Shown piece by piece: positions 45,885-55,590 of a stretch of DNA of 64,000 nt; positions within the stretch are counted from its first letter, which is position 1, and every line of letters begins with the position of its first letter. Below the pieces are notes generated by a model. It searched no databases, had not been told where the DNA came from, and worked only from the letters and a program-made list of their open reading frames with translations. Location: assembly GCA_003963115.1 (NCBI GenBank), contig RXJQ01000036.1, forward strand, positions 21,523-85,522. The letters are read 5' to 3'. Position numbers and translations under genes: made by a program. Source of the DNA: Burkholderiales bacterium (GTDB lineage Bacteria; Pseudomonadota; Gammaproteobacteria; Burkholderiales; Burkholderiaceae_C).

Positions 45885-45925
45885 GATAGTTGTGGTTCTT
45901 TTCATGGTGCCACAAACCATCTATC
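45885..45925. promoter_or_regulatory. Dyad in the PdxR / PNPOx-like divergent promoter
   Basis: GATAG (45885-45889) mirrors CTATC (45921-45925), and the inner pair TTGTGG (45890-45895) mirrors CCACAA (45910-45915). The site is 24 bases upstream of the regulator ATG and about 57 bases upstream of the flavoprotein ATG, the expected place for the regulator's own operator. Confidence 0.5.
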
Positions 45926-45981
45926 GTCACGGCATTCAACATCAACAGAGGGCCCCAAGGCCATACCGAGGGGCGGCGACC

Positions 45982-46677
45982 ATGTCATCAGAAGCAGGAC
46001 AAAGCACAGAACAGGAAAAGGTTGCCGCCCCCAGTGCACGTTCACGCGTGCGCCGCGCGGCCGAGCGGGGCCATTACGACGAGGCCACCGTCCATGCCAT
46101 CGTGGACGAGGCCTGGCTGTGCCACGTGGCCTTCGCCTGCCCGGACGTGCTGTGCCTGCCCACCACCTGCTGGCGTGTCAAAGACAAGCTCTACATCCAC
46201 GGCTCCAATGGCAGCCGTATGATGAAGCACCTGGCCAGCGGGGCGCCTGCCTGCGTCACGGTCACGCATCTGGACGGCCTGGTCATGGCGCGCTCGGCGT
46301 TTTCGCACTCGATGAACTACCGCTCGGTAGTGATCCACGGCGCCTTCGAGGTGGTGGCCGATGAAGACAAGCCGGCCGTGCTGCATGCCTTGATGGAGCA
46401 CATCGTGCCGGGCCGTGGCAGCGACAGCCGCGTGCCCGATGCCAAGGAACTCAAGGCCACCACGGTGCTGGGCATCTCCTTGCGTGAAGCCGCCGCCAAG
46501 ATCCGCAACTGGGGGCCACGCGACAGCGAGGAAGACATGGCCTTGCCACACTGGGCTGGGGTTCTGCCTTTGATGACGCAGCGCCTGGCTCCCGTCAGCA
46601 ACCAGCAGCGCATCAAGCCTGTGCCAGACTACATCGCCAAGTGGCTGAATCAGGCGCGTCCACCCGAGATGATCTGA
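45982..46677 (+). CDS. Pyridoxamine 5'-phosphate oxidase family flavoprotein
   Basis: The 231-residue protein starts at MSSEAGQSTEQ. It has the split-barrel FMN-binding fold of the PNPOx/NimA-like family: RGHYDEATVHAIVDEAWLCHVAF, DKLYIHGSNGSRMMKHLASGAPACVTVTHLDGLVMARSAF (in pieces) and VVIHGAFEVV. The family includes flavin or heme reductases and nitroimidazole-resistance proteins rather than true PdxH, which lacks this pattern. It is divergent from the PdxR-type regulator, which probably controls it, and is followed 42 bp later by osmC. A role in flavin or B6 redox stress is inferred. Confidence 0.85.
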   Translation: MSSEAGQSTEQEKVAAPSARSRVRRAAERGHYDEATVHAIVDEAWLCHVAFACPDVLCLPTTCWRVKDKLYIHGSNGSRMMKHLASGAPACVTVTHLDGLVMARSAFSHSMNYRSVVIHGAFEVVADEDKPAVLHALMEHIVPGRGSDSRVPDAKELKATTVLGISLREAAAKIRNWGPRDSEEDMALPHWAGVLPLMTQRLAPVSNQQRIKPVPDYIAKWLNQARPPEMI

Positions 46678-46719
46678 GCCCGGTCACCACATCATCATTC
46701 GATTCAAGAGGAACACCCC

Positions 46720-47187
46720 ATGCCCCATCTCTACACCGCAGAGACCATCTGGCACAGAGCTGATCAGCCCTTCACGGATCAGCGCTACAGCCGTGGCCAC
46801 CTGCTGCGTTTCGATGGTGGCGTTGACGTACCTGGCTCTTCATCGCCCCACTCCGTGCCGCTGCCCATGTCTGTTGAGGCGGCCGTGGACCCGGAAGAAG
46901 CGCTGGTATCTGCCGTGTCGAGCTGCCACATGCTGTGGTTCCTCTCGCTGGCCTGCGATCGGGGCTTCATCGTGGACGACTACCACGATCAGGCCGAGGG
47001 CGTGATGCGCCGCAATGAGCAAGGCAAACTCGCCATCACCCTGGTCACCTTGCGACCACGCGTTGTGTTCTCGGGCCCTTCCATCCCGAATGAGCAGACC
47101 ATAGCCGAGCTTCATCACGAGGCCCATGAGGCCTGCTTCATTGCCAACTCGATCAGAAGCGAAGTCAAGGTCGAGCCACGCGCCTGA
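46720..47187 (+). CDS. OsmC-family peroxiredoxin-like protein
   Basis: The 155-residue protein has the OsmC fold. The first reactive cysteine lies in AVSSCHMLWFLSLA, and the second in EAHEACFIANSI near the C-terminus, so the peroxidatic and resolving cysteines are both present. OsmC proteins reduce organic hydroperoxides. The N-terminal extension (YTAETIWHRADQPFTDQRYSRGHLLRFDGG, in pieces) fits the group with a DQR-type start. It follows the PNPOx-like gene at 42 bp and is probably in the same transcript. Confidence 0.9.
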   Translation: MPHLYTAETIWHRADQPFTDQRYSRGHLLRFDGGVDVPGSSSPHSVPLPMSVEAAVDPEEALVSAVSSCHMLWFLSLACDRGFIVDDYHDQAEGVMRRNEQGKLAITLVTLRPRVVFSGPSIPNEQTIAELHHEAHEACFIANSIRSEVKVEPRA

Positions 47188-47234
47188 CTGATCGGCTCAG
47201 GCCGAGGCAACGGCCCCGCCCGGCCTCGCCGGCT

Positions 47235-47933
47235 TCAAGGCAAATCGATGCGCTTGGCCAGCTCGGCCGGCGTGGCCTGAGGGTCCCAGCCCCAATGGGC
47301 CAGCATGGGCGCCTGCAGATGGGCCTGCAAGGTCGCCAGATTCGCCGCCTGCTCGGGCATGTTCGGGTCCACAGCATTGGCCACCCAGCCCGCCAGCGTC
47401 AAGCCACGCGCGAGGATGGCCTCCTGCGTCAGCAGCGCGTGATTGAGGCAGCCCAGGCGCAAACCCACCACCATGATCACCGGCAGCCACAGGCGTTGAG
47501 CCAGGTCGGCACTGGTCAGGAACACGCCGGGTTGCTCGCACAAGGGCACAATGAAGCCACCGGCACCCTCCACCACCACGGCATCGGCATGCTGCTGCAA
47601 GGCATGGAAGTTGGCTTCGATGTGATCGAGGTCGATCTCGGTGTTGGCCAGCTTCGCGGCAATGTGGGGCGACACCGCGGCCGGCAAGGCATAAGGGTTG
47701 TCGAAGGAAGAAGGCACGTGCAGGCTGGATGCCTGGCGCAGGGCCACGACGTCTTCATTGAGCCATTGGCCCGGATGGCCGTTGATGCCGTCCACCCAAT
47801 CGCAACCGGCCGCCACGGGCTTCATGCCAACCACGCGGGCATGCCCGGCCCCCCTCAGTGCATGGATCAGGGCCGCGCTGGTGCGGGTCTTGCCCACGCC
47901 CGTGTCTGTACCGGTGACGAAATAGGCGGGCAT
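47235..47933 (-). CDS. bioD: Dethiobiotin synthetase
   Basis: BioD is the ATP-dependent enzyme that closes the ureido ring of dethiobiotin from 7,8-diaminononanoate. The 232 residues begin MPAYFVTGTDTGVGKT, the family P-loop. KPVAAG (substrate lysine region), VEGAGGFIVPL and RLGCLNHALLT (base recognition) are present. It lies about 70 bp downstream of bioA on the same strand, forming a bioA-bioD unit. bioF is 18 kb away and bioB is not in the window. Confidence 0.95.
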   Translation of the reverse strand: MPAYFVTGTDTGVGKTRTSAALIHALRGAGHARVVGMKPVAAGCDWVDGINGHPGQWLNEDVVALRQASSLHVPSSFDNPYALPAAVSPHIAAKLANTEIDLDHIEANFHALQQHADAVVVEGAGGFIVPLCEQPGVFLTSADLAQRLWLPVIMVVGLRLGCLNHALLTQEAILARGLTLAGWVANAVDPNMPEQAANLATLQAHLQAPMLAHWGWDPQATPAELAKRIDLP

Positions 47934-48002
47934 CTTGGTTCGTGGCGTCTTGTTCGGACTTTTGGTCGGACTCTGGTTCGGGCGAAAACGGTTCAGACCA
48001 CG

Positions 48003-49415
48003 TCAGGGCACGGGCACGACAGGCGTATCGGCCGAGGGCAACTGGTCGATCTCGGCCAGCACCTGGTCCAGCACGCGCAGCATGCCTTCGGCCAGGAAGC
48101 GCTGGTCCGACTCGCCCAGGACATAGGGCGGCATGGTGTACAGGGTAGAGCCAATCGGCCGCAGCAGCAAGCCGGCGTCCAGCGCAGCACGGTGGTAGCG
48201 CGAGGCGAAAGTGGGCTCGGCGCAGTCCACATCCCAGGCCCAGATCATGCCGATGTGGCGGGATGACTTCACCCGTGGGTGGCGGCTCAAAGGTTCAGTC
48301 AGACGCGTGAAGCGCTCGGCCGCGATGCGGTTGCGGGCCAGCACGTCCAGGCCCTGCTCGTCTTGCACGGCGAAGGTGTCCAGCACGGCCAGCGCCGCAC
48401 GACAGGCCAGCGGGTTGCCTGTGTAGGAGTGGGAATGCAGGAAGCCATGCACCACGCGGTCATCCCAGAAAGCCGCATACACATCATCCGTGGTGAGCAC
48501 AGCAGACAGTGGCAGCACGCCGCCTGTCAGGCCTTTGCTCAGGCAGATGAAGTCAGGCTTGACGTCCTGGCCATCGGGCATGACGGCCTGCTGGTGCGCG
48601 AACATCGTGCCGGTGCGGCCAAAGCCCACGGCAATCTCATCGGCGATCCAGTGCACCTGGTACTGATCGCACAAACGGCGCACGGCCAGCAGATAGGCTG
48701 GGTCGTACATGGCCATGCCGGCAGCACCTTGCACCAAGGGCTCCAGGATCAAGGCGGCCGTGTGCTCATGGTGCTCGGCCAGGTAGGCGGCCAGCGCGTC
48801 GATGGCCGACTGCAGATGGGCCTGGGCCGGCACGCCCGGCGCAGCATGGCGCGGATCAGGCGAGGGCAGCGTGGCGCTCAGCCTCAACAAGGGCGCGTAG
48901 GCCTCGCGGAACAAGGGGATGTCGGTGACGGACAGGGCACCCGCCGTTTCACCGTGGTAACCGCCTTGCAGGCCGATGAACTGGTTCTTGCCCGCCTGCC
49001 CCCGATTGTGCCAGCTGTGCGCGCTCATCTTCAGGGCGATCTCGGTGGCGCTGGCCCCGTCGCTGGCATAGAAGGCATGGCCCAGACCGGTCAGCTCGGC
49101 CAGGCGCTCAGACAAGGCCACCACAGGCGGATGCGTCAGCCCAGCCAGCATCACATGGTCGAGCTTGCCAAGCTGGTCGGTGATGGCCTCGCGGATCGGG
49201 CCGAAGTTGTGGCCGAAGAGGTTGGTCCACCAGGAGCTGACCGCGTCCAGGATGCGGTGCCCTTGGTCGTCGATCAGCCAGGGGCCATCAGCGGCCACGA
49301 TGGCGCGCGGCGGAAAGCGCTCGTGCAGCTTCATCTGCGTGCACGGATGCCAGACGGCCTGGCGGCTGCGTTCAGACCAGTTGCCGGAGTGCTCGCCGAT
49401 GCGGTCGGTGCTCAT
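48003..49415 (-). CDS. bioA: Adenosylmethionine-8-amino-7-oxononanoate aminotransferase
   Basis: BioA transfers the amino group of AdoMet to 8-amino-7-oxononanoate. The 470 residues start at MSTDRIGEHSGNWSERSRQAVWHPCTQM; codons upstream to 49577 are not protein-like. Key features are HPCTQM near the N-terminus, VSSWWTNLFGHN, DEIAVGFGRTGTMFAHQQ and the PLP lysine in CLSKGLTGGVLPLSAVLTTDDVY (in pieces). bioD follows downstream; queD and queE lie upstream at 13 bp, so a queE-queD-bioA-bioD transcript is possible. Confidence 0.95.
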   Translation of the reverse strand: MSTDRIGEHSGNWSERSRQAVWHPCTQMKLHERFPPRAIVAADGPWLIDDQGHRILDAVSSWWTNLFGHNFGPIREAITDQLGKLDHVMLAGLTHPPVVALSERLAELTGLGHAFYASDGASATEIALKMSAHSWHNRGQAGKNQFIGLQGGYHGETAGALSVTDIPLFREAYAPLLRLSATLPSPDPRHAAPGVPAQAHLQSAIDALAAYLAEHHEHTAALILEPLVQGAAGMAMYDPAYLLAVRRLCDQYQVHWIADEIAVGFGRTGTMFAHQQAVMPDGQDVKPDFICLSKGLTGGVLPLSAVLTTDDVYAAFWDDRVVHGFLHSHSYTGNPLACRAALAVLDTFAVQDEQGLDVLARNRIAAERFTRLTEPLSRHPRVKSSRHIGMIWAWDVDCAEPTFASRYHRAALDAGLLLRPIGSTLYTMPPYVLGESDQRFLAEGMLRVLDQVLAEIDQLPSADTPVVPVP

Positions 49416-49428
49416 GAAGTCATGAAGA

Positions 49429-49800
49429 TCAGGTCGTGGGTCGGTAGACGCAACGGTCGCCCGCCGCACGCGACACGGACACGCTCGACACCTCGGGGAT
49501 CTGCTTCTTGGCCTGCGCATAAATGAACACGCACAGGTTCTCCAACGTTGGCGCGCCCAGGCCCGACACCTCATCAAGGAAGTGGTGGTCCAGTTGGTTG
49601 CGGATGCCCGCGATCACCCCGCGGACCACAGCCAGGTCCACCACCATGCCCGACTCGGGCTGGCGCTCGCCCCGCACGAAGACTTCAGCCGTGTAGGTGT
49701 GACCGTGGATGCGGCGGCTGCCCGCGGCTTCCTCGGCGGACACCTTGCGCTTGAGCGTGTGGGCGGCATCGAAAGAAAAGGTCTGGCTCAACTCGAACAT
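49429..49800 (-). CDS. queD: 6-carboxytetrahydropterin synthase
   Basis: QueD converts dihydroneopterin triphosphate to 6-carboxytetrahydropterin in queuosine biosynthesis. The 123-residue protein starts at MFELSQTFSFDAAHTL, giving the first zinc histidine; HGHTYTAEV supplies the other two, and ELDHHFLDE-type sequence (NQLDHHFLDEV) and a C-terminal Glu region complete the tunnel fold. It lies 14 bp downstream of queE and 13 bp upstream of bioA on the same strand. The start used is the one that keeps the family N-terminus. Confidence 0.93.
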   Translation of the reverse strand: MFELSQTFSFDAAHTLKRKVSAEEAAGSRRIHGHTYTAEVFVRGERQPESGMVVDLAVVRGVIAGIRNQLDHHFLDEVSGLGAPTLENLCVFIYAQAKKQIPEVSSVSVSRAAGDRCVYRPTT

Positions 49801-49814
49801 CTCAACAACAATCC

Positions 49815-50477
49815 TTAGCGAATCCCCAGTGTCTTGTGGGTCTGCACACTGAGCAACCAGCGTGGATGGTCCAGGCACCACTGAACGGCCCATTCCATGG
49901 CTTTTTTCCGGTCTTGCGGCTGGGCACAGTCCATGGCCTGCACGCGCCATTGCGTGAAATCCAACTGCTCGAACGCCAGCAGGTCGGCCTCGCTGAAACC
50001 CGCCTGCGGCACCACCACCTTCAACTCGTGCCCCGAGGTCTGCACCAGGGTCGAGCCCGCCTTGGGGCTCACGCAGACCCAGTCCAGCCCGGCAGGCGCG
50101 GCGATCGTGCCATTGGTCTCCACCGCCAGCTCGAAACCCTGGGCGTGCAAGGCGTCGATCAGTTCGGCGTCGACCTGCAAGAGCGGCTCGCCACCGGTCA
50201 TCACCACGAATCGCTTGCCCTGGGCACCGGCTTCGGTCGCGGGCCAGAAGGACGCGATGCGCTCAGCCAGCGCCTGGGCCGTGTCGAACTTGCCGCCACC
50301 CAGGCCATCGGTGCCCACGAAATCGGTGTCGCAGAACTGGCAGACGGCCGTGGCGCGGTCGGCCTCGCGGCCCGTCCACAGATTGCAGCCCGCAAAACGG
50401 CAGAACACAGCCGGGCGCCCGGCATGTGTGCCCTCGCCTTGCAGGGTGTAGAAAATCTCTTTGACGCTGTAAGTCAT
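49815..50477 (-). CDS. queE: 7-carboxy-7-deazaguanine synthase
   Basis: QueE is a radical-SAM enzyme that rearranges 6-carboxytetrahydropterin to 7-carboxy-7-deazaguanine. The 220 residues begin MTYSVKEIFYTLQGEGTHAGRPAVFCRFAGCNLW (in pieces). The cluster cysteines are spaced CNLWTGREADRATAVCQFC, with 14 residues between the first two rather than three, the known QueE variant. TGGEPLLQ and ETNG are also present. queD follows directly, supporting the assignment. queC is not in the window. Confidence 0.94.
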   Translation of the reverse strand: MTYSVKEIFYTLQGEGTHAGRPAVFCRFAGCNLWTGREADRATAVCQFCDTDFVGTDGLGGGKFDTAQALAERIASFWPATEAGAQGKRFVVMTGGEPLLQVDAELIDALHAQGFELAVETNGTIAAPAGLDWVCVSPKAGSTLVQTSGHELKVVVPQAGFSEADLLAFEQLDFTQWRVQAMDCAQPQDRKKAMEWAVQWCLDHPRWLLSVQTHKTLGIR

Positions 50478-50478
50478 C

Positions 50479-50748
50479 TCAACGCAATCCCGTCCACCAG
50501 ACCGTCAGGGCCGAAGCGAGCACCAAGCCCGTGTAAGTCAACATGGCGCCATCCCGCCCGGTGAGCAGCAAGCCAGCCATCAGCACCAGGGCATTGACCA
50601 GCGACAGCCATTTCACCTGACGCAACCACCCCGCGCTCTTCAAGGCCTTCCACCACACCAGGCGCGCCAGGCTGGGCACCAGCAAAGCCATGCCCAAAGC
50701 GGGCAAAAAGAAGTTCACGGCGTGGTTCAGGGCATCCAGAAAACCCAT
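50479..50748 (-). CDS. Small hypothetical membrane protein
   Basis: This 89-residue protein has three probable transmembrane segments (ALNHAVNFFLPALGMALLVPSL, WLSLVNALVLMAGLLL, AMLTYTGLVLASALTVWW). It begins MGFLDALNHAVNFF. Its stop abuts the queE start, so it is probably the first gene of the queE-queD transcript. I do not recognise a family beyond a Burkholderiales-type hypothetical. A link to queuosine synthesis is not evident. Confidence 0.72.
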   Translation of the reverse strand: MGFLDALNHAVNFFLPALGMALLVPSLARLVWWKALKSAGWLRQVKWLSLVNALVLMAGLLLTGRDGAMLTYTGLVLASALTVWWTGLR

Positions 50749-50911
50749 GGGGCTCCTCGGTCGGCGCGCACCGGCTCGGTCGCTTCAGACCCCGGCCAAT
50801 TCTTGCGCTGCATCAAATCTGGCGAGGGTTTCAGCAGGCAAGCTACGCATCCATCCTTTGAAAGAACGGAAGTTGCATATCCGGCAGCAACCCAGGCAAA
50901 GGGTGGGATTT

Positions 50912-50917
50912 TATAAT
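50912..50917 (+). promoter_or_regulatory. Candidate -10 box directly before hemA
   Basis: A perfect TATAAT lies only eight bases before the hemA ATG at 50926. A start site at the usual distance would leave a leader of about zero to two bases. No convincing -35 box is seen at 17 bases upstream, so it remains a candidate. Confidence 0.4.
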
Positions 50918-50925
50918 CTTGTCTC

Positions 50926-52290
50926 ATGACTGTCTTGACCCTGGGCCTCAACCACACGACCGCCGCCGTCGACCTGCGCGGCCGGTTCGCGTTCGCTGTG
51001 GACCAGTTGGCCCCCACGCTCAAGACTTTGCACCAGCGTTTGACGGGCTCGGCACACGCAGAAGTCGCCTTGCTGTCCACATGCAACCGCACCGAGCTGT
51101 ACTGCGCGGCGGGCGGCCTAGGCGGCCCGGCGCATGCGCTCCAGCACGCTGCCGTGGACTGGCTCTCGGGCATCGGCGGCGTTGGCCGCGAAGAACTGCT
51201 GCGCCACACCTACATGCTCGAAGGCGGCCACGCGGCGCGCCATGCCTTCCGTGTCGCCAGCGGGCTCGATTCGATGGTGCTGGGCGAGCCCCAGATCCTC
51301 GGCCAGATGAAGCAGGCCGTGCGCGAGGCCGACACCGCCGGCACCCTGGGCACGACCCTGCACCAGCTCTTCCAGCGCAGTTTCGCCGTGGCCAAGGAGG
51401 TGCGCACCTCCACCGAAATTGGCGCGCACTCCATCAGCATGGCCGCAGCCGCCGTGCGCCTGGCCTCGCAGCTGTTCGAAGACTTGGGCCGCACCAAGGT
51501 GCTCTTTGTGGGCGCCGGCGAGATGATCGAGCTGACCGCCACGCACTTCGCCGCCCGCAACCCGCGCGCCATGGCCGTGGCCAACCGCACGCTGGAGCGC
51601 GGCGAAAAGCTCGCCACCCACCTGGGCGCCCAGGCCATGCGCCTGGCCGATCTGCCCCAGCGCCTGCACGAGTTCGACGTGGTCGTCTCCTGCACGGCCA
51701 GCACCCTGCCCATCATCGGCCTGGGCGCGGTTGAGCGCGCGCTCAAGGCCCGCAAGCGACGCCCCATCTTCATGGTCGACCTGGCCGTGCCGCGTGACAT
51801 CGAACCTGAAGTCGCCCGCCTGGACGATGTCTACCTCTACACCGTCGATGACCTCTCCACCCTGGTCCAGACCGCCGGCGAAAAACGCCAGGCCGCTGTC
51901 GCCCAGGCCGAGGCCATCATCGAAACCGGCGTGCAGGGCTTCGTGCACTGGCTGGACCAGCGCACCACCGTGCCCCTGATCCAGGCCCTGCACTCGCAGG
52001 CCGATGCCTGGCGCGCCGCCGAGCTGACGCGCGCCCGCAAGCTGCTGGCCAAGGGCGAAGACATCGAAGCCGTGCTGGAAGCCCTGTCACGCGGCCTCAC
52101 GCAAAAAATGCTGCACGGCGCCATGGCCGAGCTGCACAGCGCCGACGCCAGCCAGCGCCCGCAGGTGGCCGCCTCGCTGTCGCGCCTCTTCCTGCGCGGC
52201 GAGCTGGTTGCGGGCCGCAACCTGAGCGCCAGCAGCCCGCCCGATGGCGCCGAGCCCGGCCGACACGACCCTCGGGGGGAGCAAGCGTGA
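50926..52290 (+). CDS. hemA: Glutamyl-tRNA reductase
   Basis: HemA reduces glutamyl-tRNA to glutamate-1-semialdehyde, the first step of C5 tetrapyrrole synthesis. The 454-residue protein begins [23 protein letters not shown], as in the family. The catalytic Cys53 is in [10 protein letters not shown]. The NADPH fold includes [16 protein letters not shown], and the dimerisation helix follows. It overlaps prfA in GTGA form, and the hemA-prfA-prmC order is the common beta- and gammaproteobacterial arrangement. Confidence 0.97.
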   Translation: MTVLTLGLNHTTAAVDLRGRFAFAVDQLAPTLKTLHQRLTGSAHAEVALLSTCNRTELYCAAGGLGGPAHALQHAAVDWLSGIGGVGREELLRHTYMLEGGHAARHAFRVASGLDSMVLGEPQILGQMKQAVREADTAGTLGTTLHQLFQRSFAVAKEVRTSTEIGAHSISMAAAAVRLASQLFEDLGRTKVLFVGAGEMIELTATHFAARNPRAMAVANRTLERGEKLATHLGAQAMRLADLPQRLHEFDVVVSCTASTLPIIGLGAVERALKARKRRPIFMVDLAVPRDIEPEVARLDDVYLYTVDDLSTLVQTAGEKRQAAVAQAEAIIETGVQGFVHWLDQRTTVPLIQALHSQADAWRAAELTRARKLLAKGEDIEAVLEALSRGLTQKMLHGAMAELHSADASQRPQVAASLSRLFLRGELVAGRNLSASSPPDGAEPGRHDPRGEQA

Positions 52291-53411
52291 GCGCCGGTCT
52301 GGCGCCCTCCCTGGCCTCCTCGCTCGAACGCCTGGCGCACCGCCTGCAAGAGCTGGACATGGCCCTGTCCGACCCCATCATCGCGGCGGACAACAAGCGC
52401 TTTCGCGACCTCTCGCGCGAGCACGCCGAAGTCAGCGGCGTGTGCGAACTCGCCCAGCGCCACACGCGCCGGCAGCAAGACCTGGCAGGGGCCAAGCAGA
52501 TGCTGGACGAGGCCGGCGACGACGCCGAGATGCGTGCCATGGCGCTGGACGAAATCAACCAGGCCGATGCCGACTTGGTGCAGCTCGAACAGCAGTTGCA
52601 GACCGCCCTGCTGCCCAAGGACCCTGACGACGTGCGCAACGCCTTCGTCGAAATCCGCGCCGGCACAGGCGGGGACGAATCAGCCCTGTTCGCCGCCGAT
52701 CTGGCCCGCATGTACACCCGCTATGCCGAACGCATGGGCTGGACGACCGAGATCATGTCGGCCAGCGAGTCCGATCTGGGCGGCTACAAGGAAGTGGTGC
52801 TGCGCTTTGAAGGCAATGGTTCGTCTGGAGGGGTGTACGGCCAGATGAAGTTCGAGTCCGGCGGTCACCGCGTGCAACGTGTGCCGGTGACCGAAACGCA
52901 GGGCCGCATCCACACCAGCGCCTGCACCGTGGCCGTGCTGCCCGAACCCGACGAAGCCGAGGAAGTCCAGATCAACCCGGCCGACCTGCGCATCGACACC
53001 TACCGTGCCAGCGGCGCGGGCGGCCAGCACATCAACAAGACCGACTCGGCCGTGCGCGTCACCCACATCCCCACCGGGATCGTCGCCGAATGCCAGGACG
53101 ACCGCAGCCAGCACCGCAACAAGGCCAAGGCCCTGGCCGTGCTCGCCGCCCGCATCCGCGACAAAGAGCGCACCGAGCGCCAGGCCAAGGAAGCCGCCCA
53201 CCGCAAGAGCCTGGTGGGTAGCGGCGACCGCTCCGACCGCATCCGCACCTACAACTTCCCCCAGGGCCGCCTGACCGACCACCGCATCAACCTCACCATC
53301 TACAAGCTCGCTGCGGTCATGGAAGGCGAGCTGGACGACGTGGTGGCCGCCCTGCTGAGCGCCCAGGCCGCCGACCAGTTGGCCGAGCTGGAAGCCGCCA
53401 CAGGCGTATGA
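52287..53411 (+). CDS. prfA: Peptide chain release factor 1
   Basis: RF1 reads UAA and UAG stops and triggers peptide release. The 374 residues show the class I release-factor architecture with GAGGQHINK (catalytic GGQ near residue 245) and the UAG-type recognition loop (tripeptide PVT, in [10 protein letters not shown]). It uses a GTG start overlapping the hemA stop, and its own stop overlaps the prmC ATG (ATGA). PrmC methylates the GGQ glutamine, so the operon pairs enzyme and substrate. Confidence 0.97.
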   Translation: MSAGLAPSLASSLERLAHRLQELDMALSDPIIAADNKRFRDLSREHAEVSGVCELAQRHTRRQQDLAGAKQMLDEAGDDAEMRAMALDEINQADADLVQLEQQLQTALLPKDPDDVRNAFVEIRAGTGGDESALFAADLARMYTRYAERMGWTTEIMSASESDLGGYKEVVLRFEGNGSSGGVYGQMKFESGGHRVQRVPVTETQGRIHTSACTVAVLPEPDEAEEVQINPADLRIDTYRASGAGGQHINKTDSAVRVTHIPTGIVAECQDDRSQHRNKAKALAVLAARIRDKERTERQAKEAAHRKSLVGSGDRSDRIRTYNFPQGRLTDHRINLTIYKLAAVMEGELDDVVAALLSAQAADQLAELEAATGV

Positions 53412-54247
53412 GTCTCGCTGCGCTCACCGTCCATCAGGCCTTGCGACAAGCCCGCGCACAAGGCGTAGAACGGCTCGATACCCAGTTGCTGCTGTGCGCC
53501 GCCCTGCAGCAAAGCCGTACCTGGCTGCTGGCGCACGACACCGACCCGCTGTCCCCTGAGCAGCAAGCTCGGTTTGAAGGCTGGCTCGAACGCCGCGTCG
53601 CTGGCGAACCCCTGGCCTACATCCTGGGCGACAAGGAATTCTTCGGCCTGACGTTGTCCGTGTCGCCCGACGTGCTGATCCCCCGGCCGGACACCGAAAC
53701 CCTGGTCGACTGGGCCCTGAGCCTGATCCCCGACAGCCACCCCGACCGCCCCTTCACTGTGCTGGACCTCGGCACTGGCAGCGGCGCCATCGCCCTGGCC
53801 ATCCAGCACCAGCGCCCGCAGGCCCAGGTGAGTGCCGTCGACGCCAGCGAAGCCGCCTTGCGCGTGGCCCAGGCCAACGCCCGCCAGCTGAACCTGCCGG
53901 TGCGCTTCCATCACGGAAGCTGGCTCGCCCCCGTGGCTGGGCAGCGCTTCGACCTCATCGTCAGCAACCCGCCCTACATTGCCGAGGGCGACCCACACCT
54001 GGCCGCACTCGGCCACGAACCCCGCCAGGCGCTCACCGCCGGCCCCGACGGCCTGGACGACCTGCGCGCCATCATCTTGGCCGCGCCAACGCACCTGAAT
54101 CCGGGCGGCTGGCTGTTACTGGAGCACGGTTACGACCAGTCTGTCGCCGTCTCGCAACTGCTGAGAGACAGCGCTTTCGCGAATGTAAGTACACGCTTCG
54201 ATCTGGGGGGCCAGCCACGCTGCACGGGCGGCTGTTTCCAGACGTAA
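53408..54247 (+). CDS. prmC: Release factor glutamine methyltransferase
   Basis: PrmC N5-methylates the GGQ glutamine of release factors. The 279 residues carry an N-terminal helical domain and a Rossmann methyltransferase with [14 protein letters not shown] and the substrate motif NPPYIAEG near residue 187. The start overlaps the prfA stop. Length is normal. Confidence 0.96.
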   Translation: MSLAALTVHQALRQARAQGVERLDTQLLLCAALQQSRTWLLAHDTDPLSPEQQARFEGWLERRVAGEPLAYILGDKEFFGLTLSVSPDVLIPRPDTETLVDWALSLIPDSHPDRPFTVLDLGTGSGAIALAIQHQRPQAQVSAVDASEAALRVAQANARQLNLPVRFHHGSWLAPVAGQRFDLIVSNPPYIAEGDPHLAALGHEPRQALTAGPDGLDDLRAIILAAPTHLNPGGWLLLEHGYDQSVAVSQLLRDSAFANVSTRFDLGGQPRCTGGCFQT

Positions 54248-54383
54248 AGCCCCTCAGGAACCCGGACAAACCCCCTCCCCAGCCGCTTCCGCCCGACGAA
54301 AATGGCTTGACGAACGCTCACAACTTTGCCGCACAAGCCGATAGGTGGGGCGTAGCATGAAATCGTTCGTTCAGGAGATTGCC

Positions 54384-55187
54384 ATGTTCCATCCAGCCCA
54401 TACCGACGCGCGCAAGCGCAGCCTGGCTTCAGGAGATGGAAGCTCGCGCGCCCTGCAACATGCGCTGAAGACCACCTTGCTGGGTGCCCTTCTCGCCGCC
54501 GGCTGCGCTCAGGCCCAGATGGTCCCCTTCCCCGAACACGCGCTGCGCCAGAACACCGGCGGTACCGACTACACCGCCGTTCGCATCCACATCGCCAGTG
54601 CAGAAGACGCCGCCAACGATGAGACCGCCGTGCGCGGACGGGGCCTGGCCCTGCGCGGCCAAGGCTTCTGGCCGCATTGGGAAGGCCGCGTCGGCGTGGT
54701 TGTCGACCGCCCGATCAACCCGCTCAAAGACTCCTTCGTGCTGGCCCAGCCCAACCAGGGCGGCCTGCGCATGCGCAGCGTGCACATCCTGTCCGACTAC
54801 TACGTCGAAGGCGGCTTCCGCGCCACAGCCGGTCTGGTGGGCGGCAACAACGGCCAAGCCTGGTGGGGCAGCGGCGGCAACGGCGGCGGCCTCAACATCA
54901 GCCTCCAGCGCCTGGACAGCCTCGGCCTGGCCGGCAACAACGGCCTGAACAACGCCGCCGACCTGCAGACCTCGCCCTACCTGGGCGCAGGCTACAGCAA
55001 CAGCCTGACGGTCAACGGCGCCCCCAGCGCCTGGCGCTTCAATGCCGACCTTGGCCTCATTGGCAGCAACGCCGCCAACATCAACCGCATCGGCCAGGTC
55101 TTCCAGGGTGACCGCAGCCTTGACGACCTCGTGCACGAGATGCGCTTGCGTCCTCTGGTGAAGGTATCTGTCGGCTATTCCTTCTGA
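54384..55187 (+). CDS. Hypothetical outer-membrane beta-barrel-like protein
   Basis: The 267-residue precursor starts at the ATG at 54384, which follows AGGAG; an in-frame ATG at 54357 lacks a good site. A basic N-terminus and a hydrophobic signal (TTLLGALLAAGCAQAQ) are followed by beta-strand patterns with many Asn/Gly, and a C-terminal VKVSVGYSF ending in aromatic Phe, the outer-membrane barrel signature. A lipobox-like AAGC is present in the signal but followed by AQAQ, so cleavage type is uncertain. It resembles other Burkholderiales hypotheticals; the function is unknown. Confidence 0.72.
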   Translation: MFHPAHTDARKRSLASGDGSSRALQHALKTTLLGALLAAGCAQAQMVPFPEHALRQNTGGTDYTAVRIHIASAEDAANDETAVRGRGLALRGQGFWPHWEGRVGVVVDRPINPLKDSFVLAQPNQGGLRMRSVHILSDYYVEGGFRATAGLVGGNNGQAWWGSGGNGGGLNISLQRLDSLGLAGNNGLNNAADLQTSPYLGAGYSNSLTVNGAPSAWRFNADLGLIGSNAANINRIGQVFQGDRSLDDLVHEMRLRPLVKVSVGYSF

Positions 55188-55253
55188 CGCAGCAAACCCC
55201 TCGCAGGCCTGATATAACCGGGCCTGTTTTCATTCTCTCGACATGGTTTGCAT

Positions 55254-55568
55254 ATGAGCGACGTTCAACAACGCATTGATACCCTGGTCAAGGGCCATCG
55301 CGTCGTGCTGTTCATGAAGGGCACGGCCCAATTTCCACAATGCGGTTTCTCCGGCCGCGCCATCCAGATCCTCAAGGCCTGCGGCGTGAACGACATCACC
55401 ACGGTCAACGTGCTGGAAGACGAAGAAATCCGCCAGGGTATCAAGGACTACGCCAACTGGCCCACGATCCCACAGCTCTACGTCAAGGGCGAGTTCATCG
55501 GCGGCTCGGACATCATGATGGAGATGTACCAGGCTGGCGAACTGCAACAGACCCTGGCGGCCCAGTAA
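55254..55568 (+). CDS. grxD: Monothiol glutaredoxin (Grx4 type)
   Basis: The 104-residue protein is a monothiol glutaredoxin with the CGFS active site (FPQCGFSGRA), WPTIPQLYVKGEFIGGSDI (glutathione and cis-Pro region) and a C-terminal helix. Such proteins bind and transfer [2Fe-2S] clusters with glutathione and BolA. It is 85 bp upstream of ubiX-type sequence on the same strand and follows prmC's region, the usual Burkholderiales order. ATG at 55254 is the start. Confidence 0.96.
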   Translation: MSDVQQRIDTLVKGHRVVLFMKGTAQFPQCGFSGRAIQILKACGVNDITTVNVLEDEEIRQGIKDYANWPTIPQLYVKGEFIGGSDIMMEMYQAGELQQTLAAQ

Positions 55569-55590
55569 GCCCCACCGTCTGACCACGACT

